DNA of 64,000 nucleotides from contig JAZRZA010000014.1 of NCBI GenBank assembly GCA_045601045.1, forward strand, positions 1 to 64,000. The letters are read 5' to 3'. This DNA is from UBA1181 sp045601045 (GTDB taxonomy: Bacteria > Bacteroidota > Bacteroidia > Bacteroidales > Paludibacteraceae). Under the pieces are notes generated by a model that was not told the DNA's origin, searched no databases, and saw only the letters and a program-made list of their open reading frames with translations. The number at the start of each line of letters is the position of its first letter. Positions within the stretch are counted from its first letter, which is position 1. A program made the translations under genes and the position numbers. Of the stretch, positions 52,524 through 61,451 are shown piece by piece.

Positions 52524-53543
52524 ATGGGATTGTTTTCTTTCACACAAGAGATTGCGATCGACCTTGGAACGGCTAACACGATCATTATCCACAATGGAAA
52601 GATCGTAGTGGATGAGCCATCCATCGTAGCATTGGATCGCAAGACCGACAAATTGATGGCGATTGGAGAGAAGGCACGCCAAATGCATGGAAAGACTCAC
52701 GAGAACATCTATACAGTTCGTCCATTGCGTGATGGTGTGATCGCTAACTTTAACGCTGCGGAGCAAATGATCCGCGGTATGATTAAGATGGCCTTTCCTA
52801 GCAACCGCTTTTTCAACCCATCTTTGAAGATGGTAGTTTGTATTCCTTCTGGAAGTACAGAGGTGGAGATGCGTGCGGTGCGTGACTCTTCCGAGCATGC
52901 GCAAGGACGTGAGGTATATATGATCTATGAGCCTATGGCTGCCGCTATCGGTATCGGTATCGATGTTGAAGCCCCAGAGGGTAACATGATCGTCGATATC
53001 GGTGGAGGTACCACGGAGATCGCTGTGATCTCTTTGGGCGGTATTGTCACCAACAAATCTATCCGTATCGCCGGTGATGACCTTACCGAGGATGTGATCG
53101 ACTATATGCGTCGTCAACATAACATCAAAATCGGTGAGCCTACCGCAGAGCAAATCAAGATCAATGTGGGTTCCGCGTTGACCAGTTTGGACGAGCCACC
53201 TGAGGACTTCTTGGTAAAAGGTCCAAACCAAATGACCGCATTGCCAATGGAGGTGCCAGTCTCTTACCAAGAGATCGCGCACTGTATGGAGAAATCCATC
53301 TCCAAAATCGAAGCTGCTGTCTTGAACGCTTTGGAGCAAACTCCGCCAGAATTATACGCCGATATCGTGAACAATGGTATCTGGTTGACTGGTGGTGGCG
53401 CTTTGTTGCGTGGTTTGAACAAACGTTTGACCGCCAAGATCGGTATTCCATTCCATGTAGCGGAGGATCCACTGCATGCAGTGGCCCGCGGTACAGGACA
53501 AGCCTTGAAGAATGCGGGTAAACTCCCATTCTTGATGAGATAA
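52524..53543 (+). CDS. mreB: Rod shape-determining protein MreB
   Basis: A 339-residue bacterial actin. ATP-binding phosphate loops EIAIDLGTANTIIIHNG and NMIVDIGGGTTEIAVISLGG, and the adenosine motif WLTGGGALLRGL, are present. MreB filaments under the inner membrane steer the elongation machinery. First of mreB-mreC-mreD-mrdA-rodA. A hairpin separates it from mreC. Confidence 0.98.
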   Translation: MGLFSFTQEIAIDLGTANTIIIHNGKIVVDEPSIVALDRKTDKLMAIGEKARQMHGKTHENIYTVRPLRDGVIANFNAAEQMIRGMIKMAFPSNRFFNPSLKMVVCIPSGSTEVEMRAVRDSSEHAQGREVYMIYEPMAAAIGIGIDVEAPEGNMIVDIGGGTTEIAVISLGGIVTNKSIRIAGDDLTEDVIDYMRRQHNIKIGEPTAEQIKINVGSALTSLDEPPEDFLVKGPNQMTALPMEVPVSYQEIAHCMEKSISKIEAAVLNALEQTPPELYADIVNNGIWLTGGGALLRGLNKRLTAKIGIPFHVAEDPLHAVARGTGQALKNAGKLPFLMR

Positions 53544-53577
53544 TTAGGGTCAGTTACCCTTTCGTGATATGACAAGC

Positions 53578-53613
53578 CACTAGGCGTTTTTCGCCTAGTG
53601 CGCTTTGTGTTTT
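53578..53613 (+). other. Hairpin between mreB and mreC
   Basis: CACTAGGCG TTTTT CGCCTAGTG is a perfect 9-bp stem with a 5-T loop, followed by CGCTTTGTGTTTTT. The T run comes 9 bases after the stem, so termination would be partial at best; it may attenuate transcription into mreC or protect the mreB mRNA 3' end. Confidence 0.6.
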
Positions 53614-53636
53614 TAACTCCATGATGCCCCGATGAT

Positions 53637-54476
53637 ATGAGAACATTGATTCTCTTTCTAATCAAATTCAAGACGCTCTTTTTGTTCTTGGGCTTGGAAT
53701 TGTTATCGTTCTTTCTGATTGTGAACAACAACCAGTTTCAACGCAACCACTTCCTTAGTTCGAGCAATCGCGTGGTGGGCACGGTGTATAACCTATCGGA
53801 TGGCGTTTACAAATACTTTACCCTGAACGAGGTGAACGAGGCATTGGCCCACGAAAACGAAGCCTTGAACACAGAGTTGGCACAATTGCGTGAGCAAGTG
53901 GCCTTCTACCGACAAGACACCTCCTACAAGGGCAGGAAATTCGTCGCCATCGAAAAGAACTACACCTTTATGACCGCAAAGGTGATACACTTCTCCACGA
54001 TCAGACAAAAGAACATCTTTACCATCAACAAGGGAGAATCGGAAGGCGTCAAAAAGGGAATGGGCGTCATTTCCAGTAAAGGCGTGGTAGGAATCGTCAC
54101 CAATGCGACTGGTCACTTCGCCTCTATGATGCCAATCATCAGTACAGATTCCAGAATCAGTGCCACCATCAAGGGTAAGACACAATATGGCTACCTCGCA
54201 TGGAAGGGAGGAGACATACGCTACGCGAACCTTGAAGAGGTGCCGCTTTACATTCCTGTGGAGATAGGAGATACAGTAGTGACCAGTGGTCACTCCTACA
54301 CCTTCCCAGAGGGATACTTGATCGGAAAAGTCGTGGAGATCTCCGAGAGAAACGACAACCACTACAACATTAAAGTGGAACTCTCTGTTGACTTTGACAA
54401 ACTATCTTATGTGGATGTGATTGATTTAAAAAATTCGGAAGAGACCGAAGTGTTAGAAAAGAAGGCCGAAAAGTAG
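53637..54476 (+). CDS. mreC: Rod shape-determining protein MreC
   Basis: A 279-residue protein with an N-terminal TM helix (about 8-27), a coiled coil (about 60-90, NEALAHENEALNTELAQLRE) and the two MreC beta barrels (about 105-270, with KGMGVISSKGVVGIV and YANLEEVPLYIPVEIGDTVVTSG). MreC links MreB and MreD with PBP2 in the periplasm. It follows mreB by 93 bases containing the hairpin, and precedes mreD by 13. Confidence 0.95.
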   Translation: MRTLILFLIKFKTLFLFLGLELLSFFLIVNNNQFQRNHFLSSSNRVVGTVYNLSDGVYKYFTLNEVNEALAHENEALNTELAQLREQVAFYRQDTSYKGRKFVAIEKNYTFMTAKVIHFSTIRQKNIFTINKGESEGVKKGMGVISSKGVVGIVTNATGHFASMMPIISTDSRISATIKGKTQYGYLAWKGGDIRYANLEEVPLYIPVEIGDTVVTSGHSYTFPEGYLIGKVVEISERNDNHYNIKVELSVDFDKLSYVDVIDLKNSEETEVLEKKAEK

Positions 54477-54489
54477 AAAGGGAATTCAG

Positions 54490-54996
54490 ATGATTGACGT
54501 AACCATAAAAAGAATCTTATCGTTTATCGTGCTGGTGTTGTTTCAGATCCTACTGCTAAACAACATTAAGTTCTTGGGCTTCATTACCCCCTATCTCTAC
54601 ATCTATTTCATCCTCTCGTTGCCCTCTTCCGTCTCCAAGGAGATGACTTTAGTTTGGGGATTCATATTAGGATTAACCATTGACATTTTCTGCGGCAGTT
54701 TAGGTTGTAACGCATTGGCCACCACACTGATCGCCTATCTGAAACCCTATTTTCAAAGTTTCTTTGGACCAAACGATGACTATGACGAGGTAAAACCCTC
54801 CATCGCCACCTTTGGATTTCAAATGTATTTGCAGTACATCGCCTACTTGACGATTATCCACCACTTGGTCTTTTTCTTCATCGAGGCATTTACACTTGCC
54901 CAATTCTGGTCAGTTTTATTCAGGGCAATATGTTGTACGATTTTCACTGTGCTTTTGATCATCAGTCTAGAATACTTTAAACGCCGAGGCAGATGA
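54490..54996 (+). CDS. mreD: Rod shape-determining protein MreD
   Basis: A 168-residue inner membrane protein with five to six TM helices and the family segment LVWGFILGLTIDIFCGSLGCNALATTLIAYL. MreD is weakly conserved; its place between mreC and the PBP2 gene confirms the call. It overlaps mrdA by 4 bases. Confidence 0.93.
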   Translation: MIDVTIKRILSFIVLVLFQILLLNNIKFLGFITPYLYIYFILSLPSSVSKEMTLVWGFILGLTIDIFCGSLGCNALATTLIAYLKPYFQSFFGPNDDYDEVKPSIATFGFQMYLQYIAYLTIIHHLVFFFIEAFTLAQFWSVLFRAICCTIFTVLLIISLEYFKRRGR

Positions 54997-56852
54997 CAAA
55001 CGATATCTATGCAAACAGAAGGTTTGTGATCGCCGGTATAATGTTGTCCGTGATTTTGATCTATCTCATTCGATTGATCTCACTGCAATTGGTAGACAAC
55101 TCCTATTCCAATCAAGCCGACAACAACGCCTACCTGAGAAAGGTGCAATTCCCCGCACGTGGTATTATCCGAGACAGAAACAACAAGGTTTTAGTATTCA
55201 ACAAACTCTCTTACGACGTGATGGTAGTGCCTCGTGAGATGAAGGAGTTCGACACCTTGGAATTTTGTCAATCCGTCCACATCGAGAAACGATACTTCAA
55301 AGAGAAGATGCGTGAGATGAAAAACAGGGCGGGCTACTCGCAATATACGCCTCAACTTCTTATCGCCCAGCTGGACGCCCACGACTATGGCGTTTTACAG
55401 GAGAAATCATTCCTCTATCCAGGCATGTATCTTCAGAAGCGTACCCTACGTGAATACAACTATCCGAACGCCGCGTTGCTGTTAGGAAGCATCGGTGAGG
55501 TGGGCAAAAAGACCCTGAAAGCGGACACCATCGACCACTTCTACGTACCAGGCGACTATGCGGGACAAAATGGTGTGGAGTTGACCTACGAGAAGGAGTT
55601 GCGTGGCGAAAAAGGCGAGGAAATATTCCTTCGTGACGCGCACGGTCGTATCCAAGGAAAATTGGAAGATGGTTTGTACGATAAAGAGTCCAAACCAGGA
55701 AACGACCTGCAACTCTCCATCGACATCGACTTACAAGCATACGGCGAAAAGCTGATGCAAAATAAGGTAGGAAGCGTAGCGGCGATCGACCCCGCCACAG
55801 GCGAAATCTTAGCGCTGGTTTCCAGCCCGACCTACGATCCTTCCCTACTGGTAGGTAGGAAACGTTCCGAAAATTACGAAAAATTGGTCAACGACCCGCT
55901 CAAACCACTTTTCGACCGTCCGATGATGGCTTGTTACCCTCCGGGATCAACATTCAAGACCGTTAACGCCTTGATCCTTGAGCAAGAGAAAATCATCTCG
56001 CCTTGGACCGCGTTCCCTTGTTCCAAAGGATACCATGTGGGTAGTTTCACCGTAGGATGCCACGCGCACTCCTCACCACTGACATTGGTGCCCTCCATCC
56101 AGCACTCTTGTAACGCCTACTACTGCGCGGGATTCCGCAACATGATGGACCATAAGAAATATAAGAACATCTCCAACGCGTTTGAGGTATGGAAGAACCA
56201 TGTCGTCTCTCTTGGATTTGGGTACAAGTTAGGAGCGGATGTGCCAAACGAGAAGCGCGGTTACATTCCGAACTCTGGCGTGTACGATAAAATATATGGC
56301 GAAAATCGATGGAAATCCTTGATGATCGTATCAAACTCCATCGGACAGGGAGAAATTCTCGCTACGCCGCTCCAAATAGCCAATTTGGCGGCTACAATCG
56401 CCAACAGAGGATTTTACATCGTGCCACATTTGGTGAAAAACATCGAAGGAAGAGCCTTGGATTCCATCTATACCCAACGCCACTACACCACCATTGAATC
56501 CGCCTACTACGAACCCGTCGTGGAGGGAATGGACTTGGTAATGAAAAATGGTACAGGTTGGGGAGCTCGCATCGACAGCATTGAGGTCTGCGGAAAGACG
56601 GGTACAGCACAAAACCCACACGGAGAAGACCACTCCATCTTTATGGCATTCGCGCCGAAAGAGAATCCTAAAATCGCCATCTGCGTGGTTGTGGAGAACA
56701 GTGGTTTCGGTGCTACATGGGCAGCTCCTATCGCCACTTTGATGATAGAGAAATACATCAAGGGATATATTCCTAAGCGTCGTGTTTGGCTGGAGGAGAG
56801 AATGTTGAACGCTAATCTTTTACCAAAACAAAATGGAGTCCAGAAGAAATAG
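54993..56852 (+). CDS. mrdA: Penicillin-binding protein 2 (elongation transpeptidase)
   Basis: A 619-residue class B PBP. One TM helix (about 11-30), a dimerisation domain starting at the family signature PARGIIRDRN, and the transpeptidase domain with active-site SxxK in PPGSTFK (about 315), SxN as SCN (about 371) and KTGTAQNPHG (about 535). It cross-links peptidoglycan along the cell side together with RodA. Its end overlaps rodA by 20 bases. Confidence 0.97.
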   Translation: MTNDIYANRRFVIAGIMLSVILIYLIRLISLQLVDNSYSNQADNNAYLRKVQFPARGIIRDRNNKVLVFNKLSYDVMVVPREMKEFDTLEFCQSVHIEKRYFKEKMREMKNRAGYSQYTPQLLIAQLDAHDYGVLQEKSFLYPGMYLQKRTLREYNYPNAALLLGSIGEVGKKTLKADTIDHFYVPGDYAGQNGVELTYEKELRGEKGEEIFLRDAHGRIQGKLEDGLYDKESKPGNDLQLSIDIDLQAYGEKLMQNKVGSVAAIDPATGEILALVSSPTYDPSLLVGRKRSENYEKLVNDPLKPLFDRPMMACYPPGSTFKTVNALILEQEKIISPWTAFPCSKGYHVGSFTVGCHAHSSPLTLVPSIQHSCNAYYCAGFRNMMDHKKYKNISNAFEVWKNHVVSLGFGYKLGADVPNEKRGYIPNSGVYDKIYGENRWKSLMIVSNSIGQGEILATPLQIANLAATIANRGFYIVPHLVKNIEGRALDSIYTQRHYTTIESAYYEPVVEGMDLVMKNGTGWGARIDSIEVCGKTGTAQNPHGEDHSIFMAFAPKENPKIAICVVVENSGFGATWAAPIATLMIEKYIKGYIPKRRVWLEERMLNANLLPKQNGVQKK

Positions 56853-58323
56853 TATATTGAGTAACTTGGATTGGGTATCCATTGGCATCTATTTGCTGCT
56901 CATCATCTTTGGATGGTTCAGCATCTATGGCGCCGTCTATAACTTTGAGGAGGCCTCATTCTTCGACTTCTCCTATCGTTATGGTAAACAATTGGTATGG
57001 ATCGGTTGCGCGGTGGTGATCGCTAGCGTACTGCTGATGCTGGATAGCCGTCTATACAGTCTGCTGGCCTACGTCATCTTCCCACTGATGATGGTAGTGC
57101 TCTTGGGCATGATTATCGCAGGAGTAATCGGGTTGCCTTTCGTGCCTGACATCAAGGGATCCAAATCCTGGCTGGTATTGGGACCAATTAGCATCCAACC
57201 CGCCGAGTTTGCCAAGACAGCCACCAGTTTGGCCTTGGCGAAAGTGATGAGTGAATATGGTTTCCACATCAACAAATGGAAACACGCGCTGGTAGCGGCA
57301 ACGATTATACTTTTGCCGATGATTTTAATTATTGGTCAGCAAGAGACAGGGTCAGCCTTGGTATATAGCGCTCTTTGCTTAGTGCTCTACCGAGAAGGAA
57401 TGCCCGGCATCATCCTCTTTTTAGGATTTATGTCCGCCGTGATATTTATCGTATCCATCCGATTTGGCGCGGTTCCCGTCATTCCGATCATTCCAGACGA
57501 ATCGTATGGACTCCTGTTGGTGATGGTGCTCACCATCATTTTTCAAGTCCTCTTTTTTAAATTATTTGCCCAAGACCATCAATCTTCATTCATTGTAGGC
57601 GGAATTACCGCTGTGTTGTTCCTATTGGGATACATTGTCTACAAAGTATGGGATTACCCCATCCATTTCACCTACATAGGGTACGCGGCGCTAACGTTGA
57701 CATTCTTCTACTGCATCTACATGCGCATCAAACGAAGGATGTGGAGTTACCTACTCATTGGAGCTTTCGGTATCGGTTGCGTAGGCATGTCGAATATTGC
57801 CGATAAGGCATTCGATCGACTGATGCCTCACCAGCAGACACGTATTAAGGTGACATTGGGTATGGAGAACGACCCCAAAAAGGCGGGATACAATGTGAAT
57901 CAATCCATGATCGCCATCGGTTCGGGCGGATTCGCGGGCAAGGGCTTCTTGAACGGTACCCAAACCAAGTTGAAATATGTGCCAGAACAGGATACAGACT
58001 TCATCTTCTGCACAGTGGGTGAGGAACACGGCTTCCTGGGCACTTTCGCTGTGCTCGGCCTATTCGCGTTTTTATTGCTTCGATTGATTTATCTGGCGGA
58101 AAGGCAACGCTCCCTATTCAGTCGTATATATGGCTATTGCGTCACCTCGATCTTCTTCTTCCACATCTTCATCAACGTAGGTATGGTGACAGGTCTGACA
58201 CCCGTAATCGGTATTCCATTGCCGTTTTTCAGTTACGGAGGCTCCTCGCTATGGAGTTTCACCATTCTGCTCTTTATTTTCTTGCGATTAGATGCAAGTA
58301 GGACAGAATACTTTGGAGATTAA
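56833..58323 (+). CDS. rodA: Peptidoglycan glycosyltransferase RodA
   Basis: A 496-residue SEDS protein, longer than the about 370 residues of E. coli RodA. SEDS motifs seen: GSKSWLVLGPISIQPAEFAK, IGQQETGSALVY, the acidic loop VPEQDTDFIFCTVGEEHGFLG and the closing GIPLPFFSYGGSSLW. The extra length is an insertion of two or three TM helices at about 200-300, between the QQETG loop and NIADKAFDR. It polymerises lipid II with PBP2. Last gene of the rod-shape run. Confidence 0.96.
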   Translation: MESRRNSILSNLDWVSIGIYLLLIIFGWFSIYGAVYNFEEASFFDFSYRYGKQLVWIGCAVVIASVLLMLDSRLYSLLAYVIFPLMMVVLLGMIIAGVIGLPFVPDIKGSKSWLVLGPISIQPAEFAKTATSLALAKVMSEYGFHINKWKHALVAATIILLPMILIIGQQETGSALVYSALCLVLYREGMPGIILFLGFMSAVIFIVSIRFGAVPVIPIIPDESYGLLLVMVLTIIFQVLFFKLFAQDHQSSFIVGGITAVLFLLGYIVYKVWDYPIHFTYIGYAALTLTFFYCIYMRIKRRMWSYLLIGAFGIGCVGMSNIADKAFDRLMPHQQTRIKVTLGMENDPKKAGYNVNQSMIAIGSGGFAGKGFLNGTQTKLKYVPEQDTDFIFCTVGEEHGFLGTFAVLGLFAFLLLRLIYLAERQRSLFSRIYGYCVTSIFFFHIFINVGMVTGLTPVIGIPLPFFSYGGSSLWSFTILLFIFLRLDASRTEYFGD

Positions 58324-58330
58324 ATAGAAA

Positions 58331-58360
58331 AAGAGAGATGCGACTAATCACATCTCTCTT
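58331..58360. terminator. Hairpin terminator between rodA and the convergent lipoprotein gene
   Basis: A perfect 10-bp stem AAGAGAGATG / CATCTCTCTT with a 10-nt loop. On the minus strand it is followed by TTTCTATTTA, so it fits best as the terminator of the minus-strand gene; on the plus strand the T run is short. Confidence 0.7.
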
Positions 58361-58397
58361 CGTTTATCTTTCTATCGCGTATATATTGCTACAAATA

Positions 58398-58940
58398 TCA
58401 GTCGTTCAGATCGTCAATCCATCCGTCCCAATCCATCTTGACCGTCAGGCCATCGCCATCCACCACAATATCCACATAAAACCGGCCATTCTCATCCTTG
58501 CCGATTTTCGCCTTCGCCATAGAGACCTCTCGGGTCTCGCTTTTACCAGACGACTTTAGGACATTCAAGACATTGGGGCCTAACATCGCTACCGAATAAC
58601 TATCTCTATTATAATCTGAGAATAAAACTTGGAGATACTTTTTGCCACCCTTTTCGGAAGAGTTGAGATCATACTCTTCATTCAAGTCGCAACCTGTCAT
58701 TGAAAGAACAACGGTTAGCTCATCAGTACTTGCTTGGGAAGCAGGAGAATTGAAATTAGCAGAAAAGAATAGACCGTTATCCACCGTCAATGCCGTGTTA
58801 CGCAACTTATATTTAGAGCCATTGACAAAGATGATATTTTCTGAACTCTCTTCTGACGCCAATTGGGGCGCCTGCTCGCACGAAGTCATAAAGGTCAATA
58901 CCGATAATGCCATCGCTAAATAAACGAATACTCGTTTCAT
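58398..58940 (-). CDS. Small lipoprotein, unknown function
   Basis: A 180-residue lipoprotein (signal ends FMTSC, Cys21). The mature part is beta-rich: NIIFVNGSKYKLRN, DELTVVLSMTGCDLNEEYDL and the C-terminal NGRFYVDIVVDGDGLTVKMDWDG. No catalytic motif is visible and the family is not recognised. Transcribed alone from a minus-strand promoter near 59005. Confidence 0.72.
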   Translation of the reverse strand: MKRVFVYLAMALSVLTFMTSCEQAPQLASEESSENIIFVNGSKYKLRNTALTVDNGLFFSANFNSPASQASTDELTVVLSMTGCDLNEEYDLNSSEKGGKKYLQVLFSDYNRDSYSVAMLGPNVLNVLKSSGKSETREVSMAKAKIGKDENGRFYVDIVVDGDGLTVKMDWDGWIDDLND

Positions 58941-59004
58941 AATCTTAAAGTGTAATTATTAACAAAATAAAACCCTCAATTCCTACACACATCGGAATAC
59001 ACCG

Positions 59005-59012
59005 CAAATATA
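59005..59012 (-). promoter_or_regulatory. -7 promoter element (TATATTTG) for the small lipoprotein gene
   Basis: Minus-strand TATATTTG, about 65 bases upstream of the lipoprotein ATG. Confidence 0.45.
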
Positions 59013-59126
59013 CAAATCATATTCATTATACATATTGCCTTTTGTCTATAAAACCAAACAATTTCTTGAATTATACCTATCAAAAAATAGGATTATTAAA
59101 CAAAAACAGAATTTCAACGCAGTTGA

Positions 59127-59158
59127 TTTGTACGAAAATCATTGTTTTTTTAACTTTG
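59127..59158 (+). promoter_or_regulatory. Promoter of rpoN (TTTG-N20-TAACTTTG)
   Basis: TTTG at 59127 and TAACTTTG at 59151 form a near-ideal consensus promoter 36 bases before the rpoN ATG. Confidence 0.75.
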
Positions 59159-59193
59159 CTTCGCAAATCATCGTGAAAAACTGACTTACTAAT

Positions 59194-60672
59194 ATGTTAC
59201 AACAAAAACTCCAACAGAAACAGCAATTAAAGCTCTCCCCACAACAGATTCAAACGATCAAGTTGTTGGAGATTCCTATGCTTGAATTGGAGGAACGTAT
59301 TAGGCAAGAGGTGGAAGAGAATCCAGCCCTTGAGATCAGTGACAACCCGATGGAAACGGGAGAAAACGAGAAACACGAGAAAGAAGAGTCAGGCGACGAG
59401 GAAAACGGGAATGAATACGACGAGAGCGGCTACGACGAGGATAGCTATCTCAACGACTACAAAAGCGAGGATGACGCGCCCGACTACGCCATCGAGGCTC
59501 ATTCCAAACAAGAGGCGCAAAGAGAGGGTATCTCCTACTTGAATGGAGAGACGCTACAAGAACACCTATTGAACCAATTAAGCCTCCGTCCCGTCAAAGC
59601 CGAATTGAAAGAGGTGACCGAATATGTCATCGGAAACATCGACGAAGATGGTTACTTGCGAAGATCAGCCGAATCGATGGTGGACGATTACTCCTTCCAA
59701 ACAGGAAAGATTATCCCCGAAATTTTCGTTGAAAAGGCCATAGATACCATCAAATCATTCGATCCGGCAGGTATCGCCGCCGCCTCGTTGGAAGAATGTC
59801 TGCTCCTCCAATTGGAGCGCAAAAATCCTACTCCGAGAATAGAGACCGCGAAACTGATCATCCAAAAATCTTTTCAGGACCTCTCTCAAAAGAGGTATGA
59901 CCGCATCATGAAAGAGTTGAACGTCAAAGAGAGTGACGTCAAAGAGGCCTTGAGCGAAATCGTGAAACTCAATCCGAAACCAGGCAGTTCGTGGGATACA
60001 TCTATCAGCGGTAACAGCACGCAAATTATTCCCGATTTCATCATAGAAAACGAGAACGGAGAGCTCATAATCACCCTGAATCAACGTGCCATCCCAGAAT
60101 TGAATATCAATAAGAATTTTGCTGAAATGCTCGATGAATACACCAATAATAGGAACAATCAGAGCAAGAGCATGAAGGAGGCGGCCCAATTCGTGAAACA
60201 GAAACTCGATTCGGCGAAATGGTTCATCGGCGCGATCAAGCAACGTCACGAGACGCTATACAGCGTCATCAACGCTCTGGTGGAGGCACAAAAGGATTAC
60301 TTCCTCACGGGAGATATGACCAAGCTAAAACCGCTGATCCTAAAAGATATCGCGGATCGTTCAGGCTACGATGTCTCTACGATTTCACGCGTGAGCAACA
60401 GCAAGTATATCCAGACTGAATTTGGCATATTTCCAGTAAAACAGCTTTTCACCGATGGTTTGCAGACCAACGACGGCGAGGTGATCGCCACACAGGGCAT
60501 CAAAACCATTTTGGAAGAGTGCATCAAAAACGAGGATAAAAAGAATCCGCTGACCGATGACCGGTTGATGGAGATACTCACCGAAAAGGGATATCCTATC
60601 GCCCGAAGAACCGTGGCGAAATACCGCGAACAGTTGAACTATCCAGTAGCGAGATTGAGAAAAGAATTATGA
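59194..60672 (+). CDS. rpoN: RNA polymerase sigma-54 factor
   Basis: A 492-residue sigma-54. Region I is the Gln-rich LQQKLQQKQQLKLSPQQIQTIKLLEIPMLELE; region II is very acidic (about 50-90); the core-binding and DNA-binding regions follow, with the HTH around DRSGYDVSTISRVSNSKYIQ and the RpoN box ARRTVAKYREQLNYP at the C-terminus. It needs enhancer-binding ATPases, none of which is in the window. The downstream PAP2-like gene overlaps by 4 bases. Confidence 0.97.
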   Translation: MLQQKLQQKQQLKLSPQQIQTIKLLEIPMLELEERIRQEVEENPALEISDNPMETGENEKHEKEESGDEENGNEYDESGYDEDSYLNDYKSEDDAPDYAIEAHSKQEAQREGISYLNGETLQEHLLNQLSLRPVKAELKEVTEYVIGNIDEDGYLRRSAESMVDDYSFQTGKIIPEIFVEKAIDTIKSFDPAGIAAASLEECLLLQLERKNPTPRIETAKLIIQKSFQDLSQKRYDRIMKELNVKESDVKEALSEIVKLNPKPGSSWDTSISGNSTQIIPDFIIENENGELIITLNQRAIPELNINKNFAEMLDEYTNNRNNQSKSMKEAAQFVKQKLDSAKWFIGAIKQRHETLYSVINALVEAQKDYFLTGDMTKLKPLILKDIADRSGYDVSTISRVSNSKYIQTEFGIFPVKQLFTDGLQTNDGEVIATQGIKTILEECIKNEDKKNPLTDDRLMEILTEKGYPIARRTVAKYREQLNYPVARLRKEL

Positions 60673-61451
60673 TTAAAGAACCTATGGAGAGAGAGAATAA
60701 CGAATTCCAAGAGATGGAACAACCCACCACCTCCCCCGTTGATATCACCGACAACACGGAGAATACCGAGAGCGAAGAGTTGTCGGAGAGGGAACGTGCG
60801 GAGATGAAACGCAAAAGGAAGAACACAAGATGGATCGCTAAGATCATTTCATTCGTATTCTTCCCTTTGTTGATGCCGATCTACGCCACCTTCTTGTTGT
60901 TCAACATGAAGTTATTCACCTATTATCCAACACCTTATGTGACCGAGGCGAAACGAACCATCTTCCTATTTGGCATAGTCTTGCCATGCGTCTCCTTCAT
61001 TATTCTGAAAGTATTCAAGGCAATCTCCGACCTTCGATTACCCCGAAAAGAGGAACGTGTGATTCCCTACCTCTCCATCGCATTTTGCTATCTATGCTGC
61101 GCTTACCTACTCTTACGCGCCGCCATGCCACTCTGGGTAGTAAATCTAGTTATCAGCGTCGCCTTCGTCATCTCCGTCGAATCTATCATTTCCAAATATT
61201 GGCGTATCAGCGGACATGCGTCCAGCATGGGTATGTTGGTAGGTTCTATCGCCGTTTCCGGCTACTGTACCTACACCAATGTCTGCCCAATGATATGCTA
61301 CTTCCTACTGCTCACTGGCATCGTGGGTTGCGCCCGAATGTACTTGAACCGACACACCTCGGAGCAATTGATGGCAGGCTTTGTCTTCGGCGCAGCCAGC
61401 ATGGTATTGATGGAATTCCTCAACCCAGCGCAATTGCTGCGTCTTATTTAA
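60669..61451 (+). CDS. PAP2-like membrane protein
   Basis: A 260-residue protein. A very acidic N-terminus (about 1-45) and a basic KRKRKNTRW precede about six TM helices. SGHAS (about residue 180) matches PAP2 motif 2 and ARMYLNRHTSEQLMAG (about 219-234) motif 3, with Gln where classical enzymes have Asp; motif 1 (KxxxxxxRP) is not clear. It may be a lipid phosphatase or an inactive relative. Translationally coupled to rpoN. Confidence 0.78.
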   Translation: MIKEPMERENNEFQEMEQPTTSPVDITDNTENTESEELSERERAEMKRKRKNTRWIAKIISFVFFPLLMPIYATFLLFNMKLFTYYPTPYVTEAKRTIFLFGIVLPCVSFIILKVFKAISDLRLPRKEERVIPYLSIAFCYLCCAYLLLRAAMPLWVVNLVISVAFVISVESIISKYWRISGHASSMGMLVGSIAVSGYCTYTNVCPMICYFLLLTGIVGCARMYLNRHTSEQLMAGFVFGAASMVLMEFLNPAQLLRLI

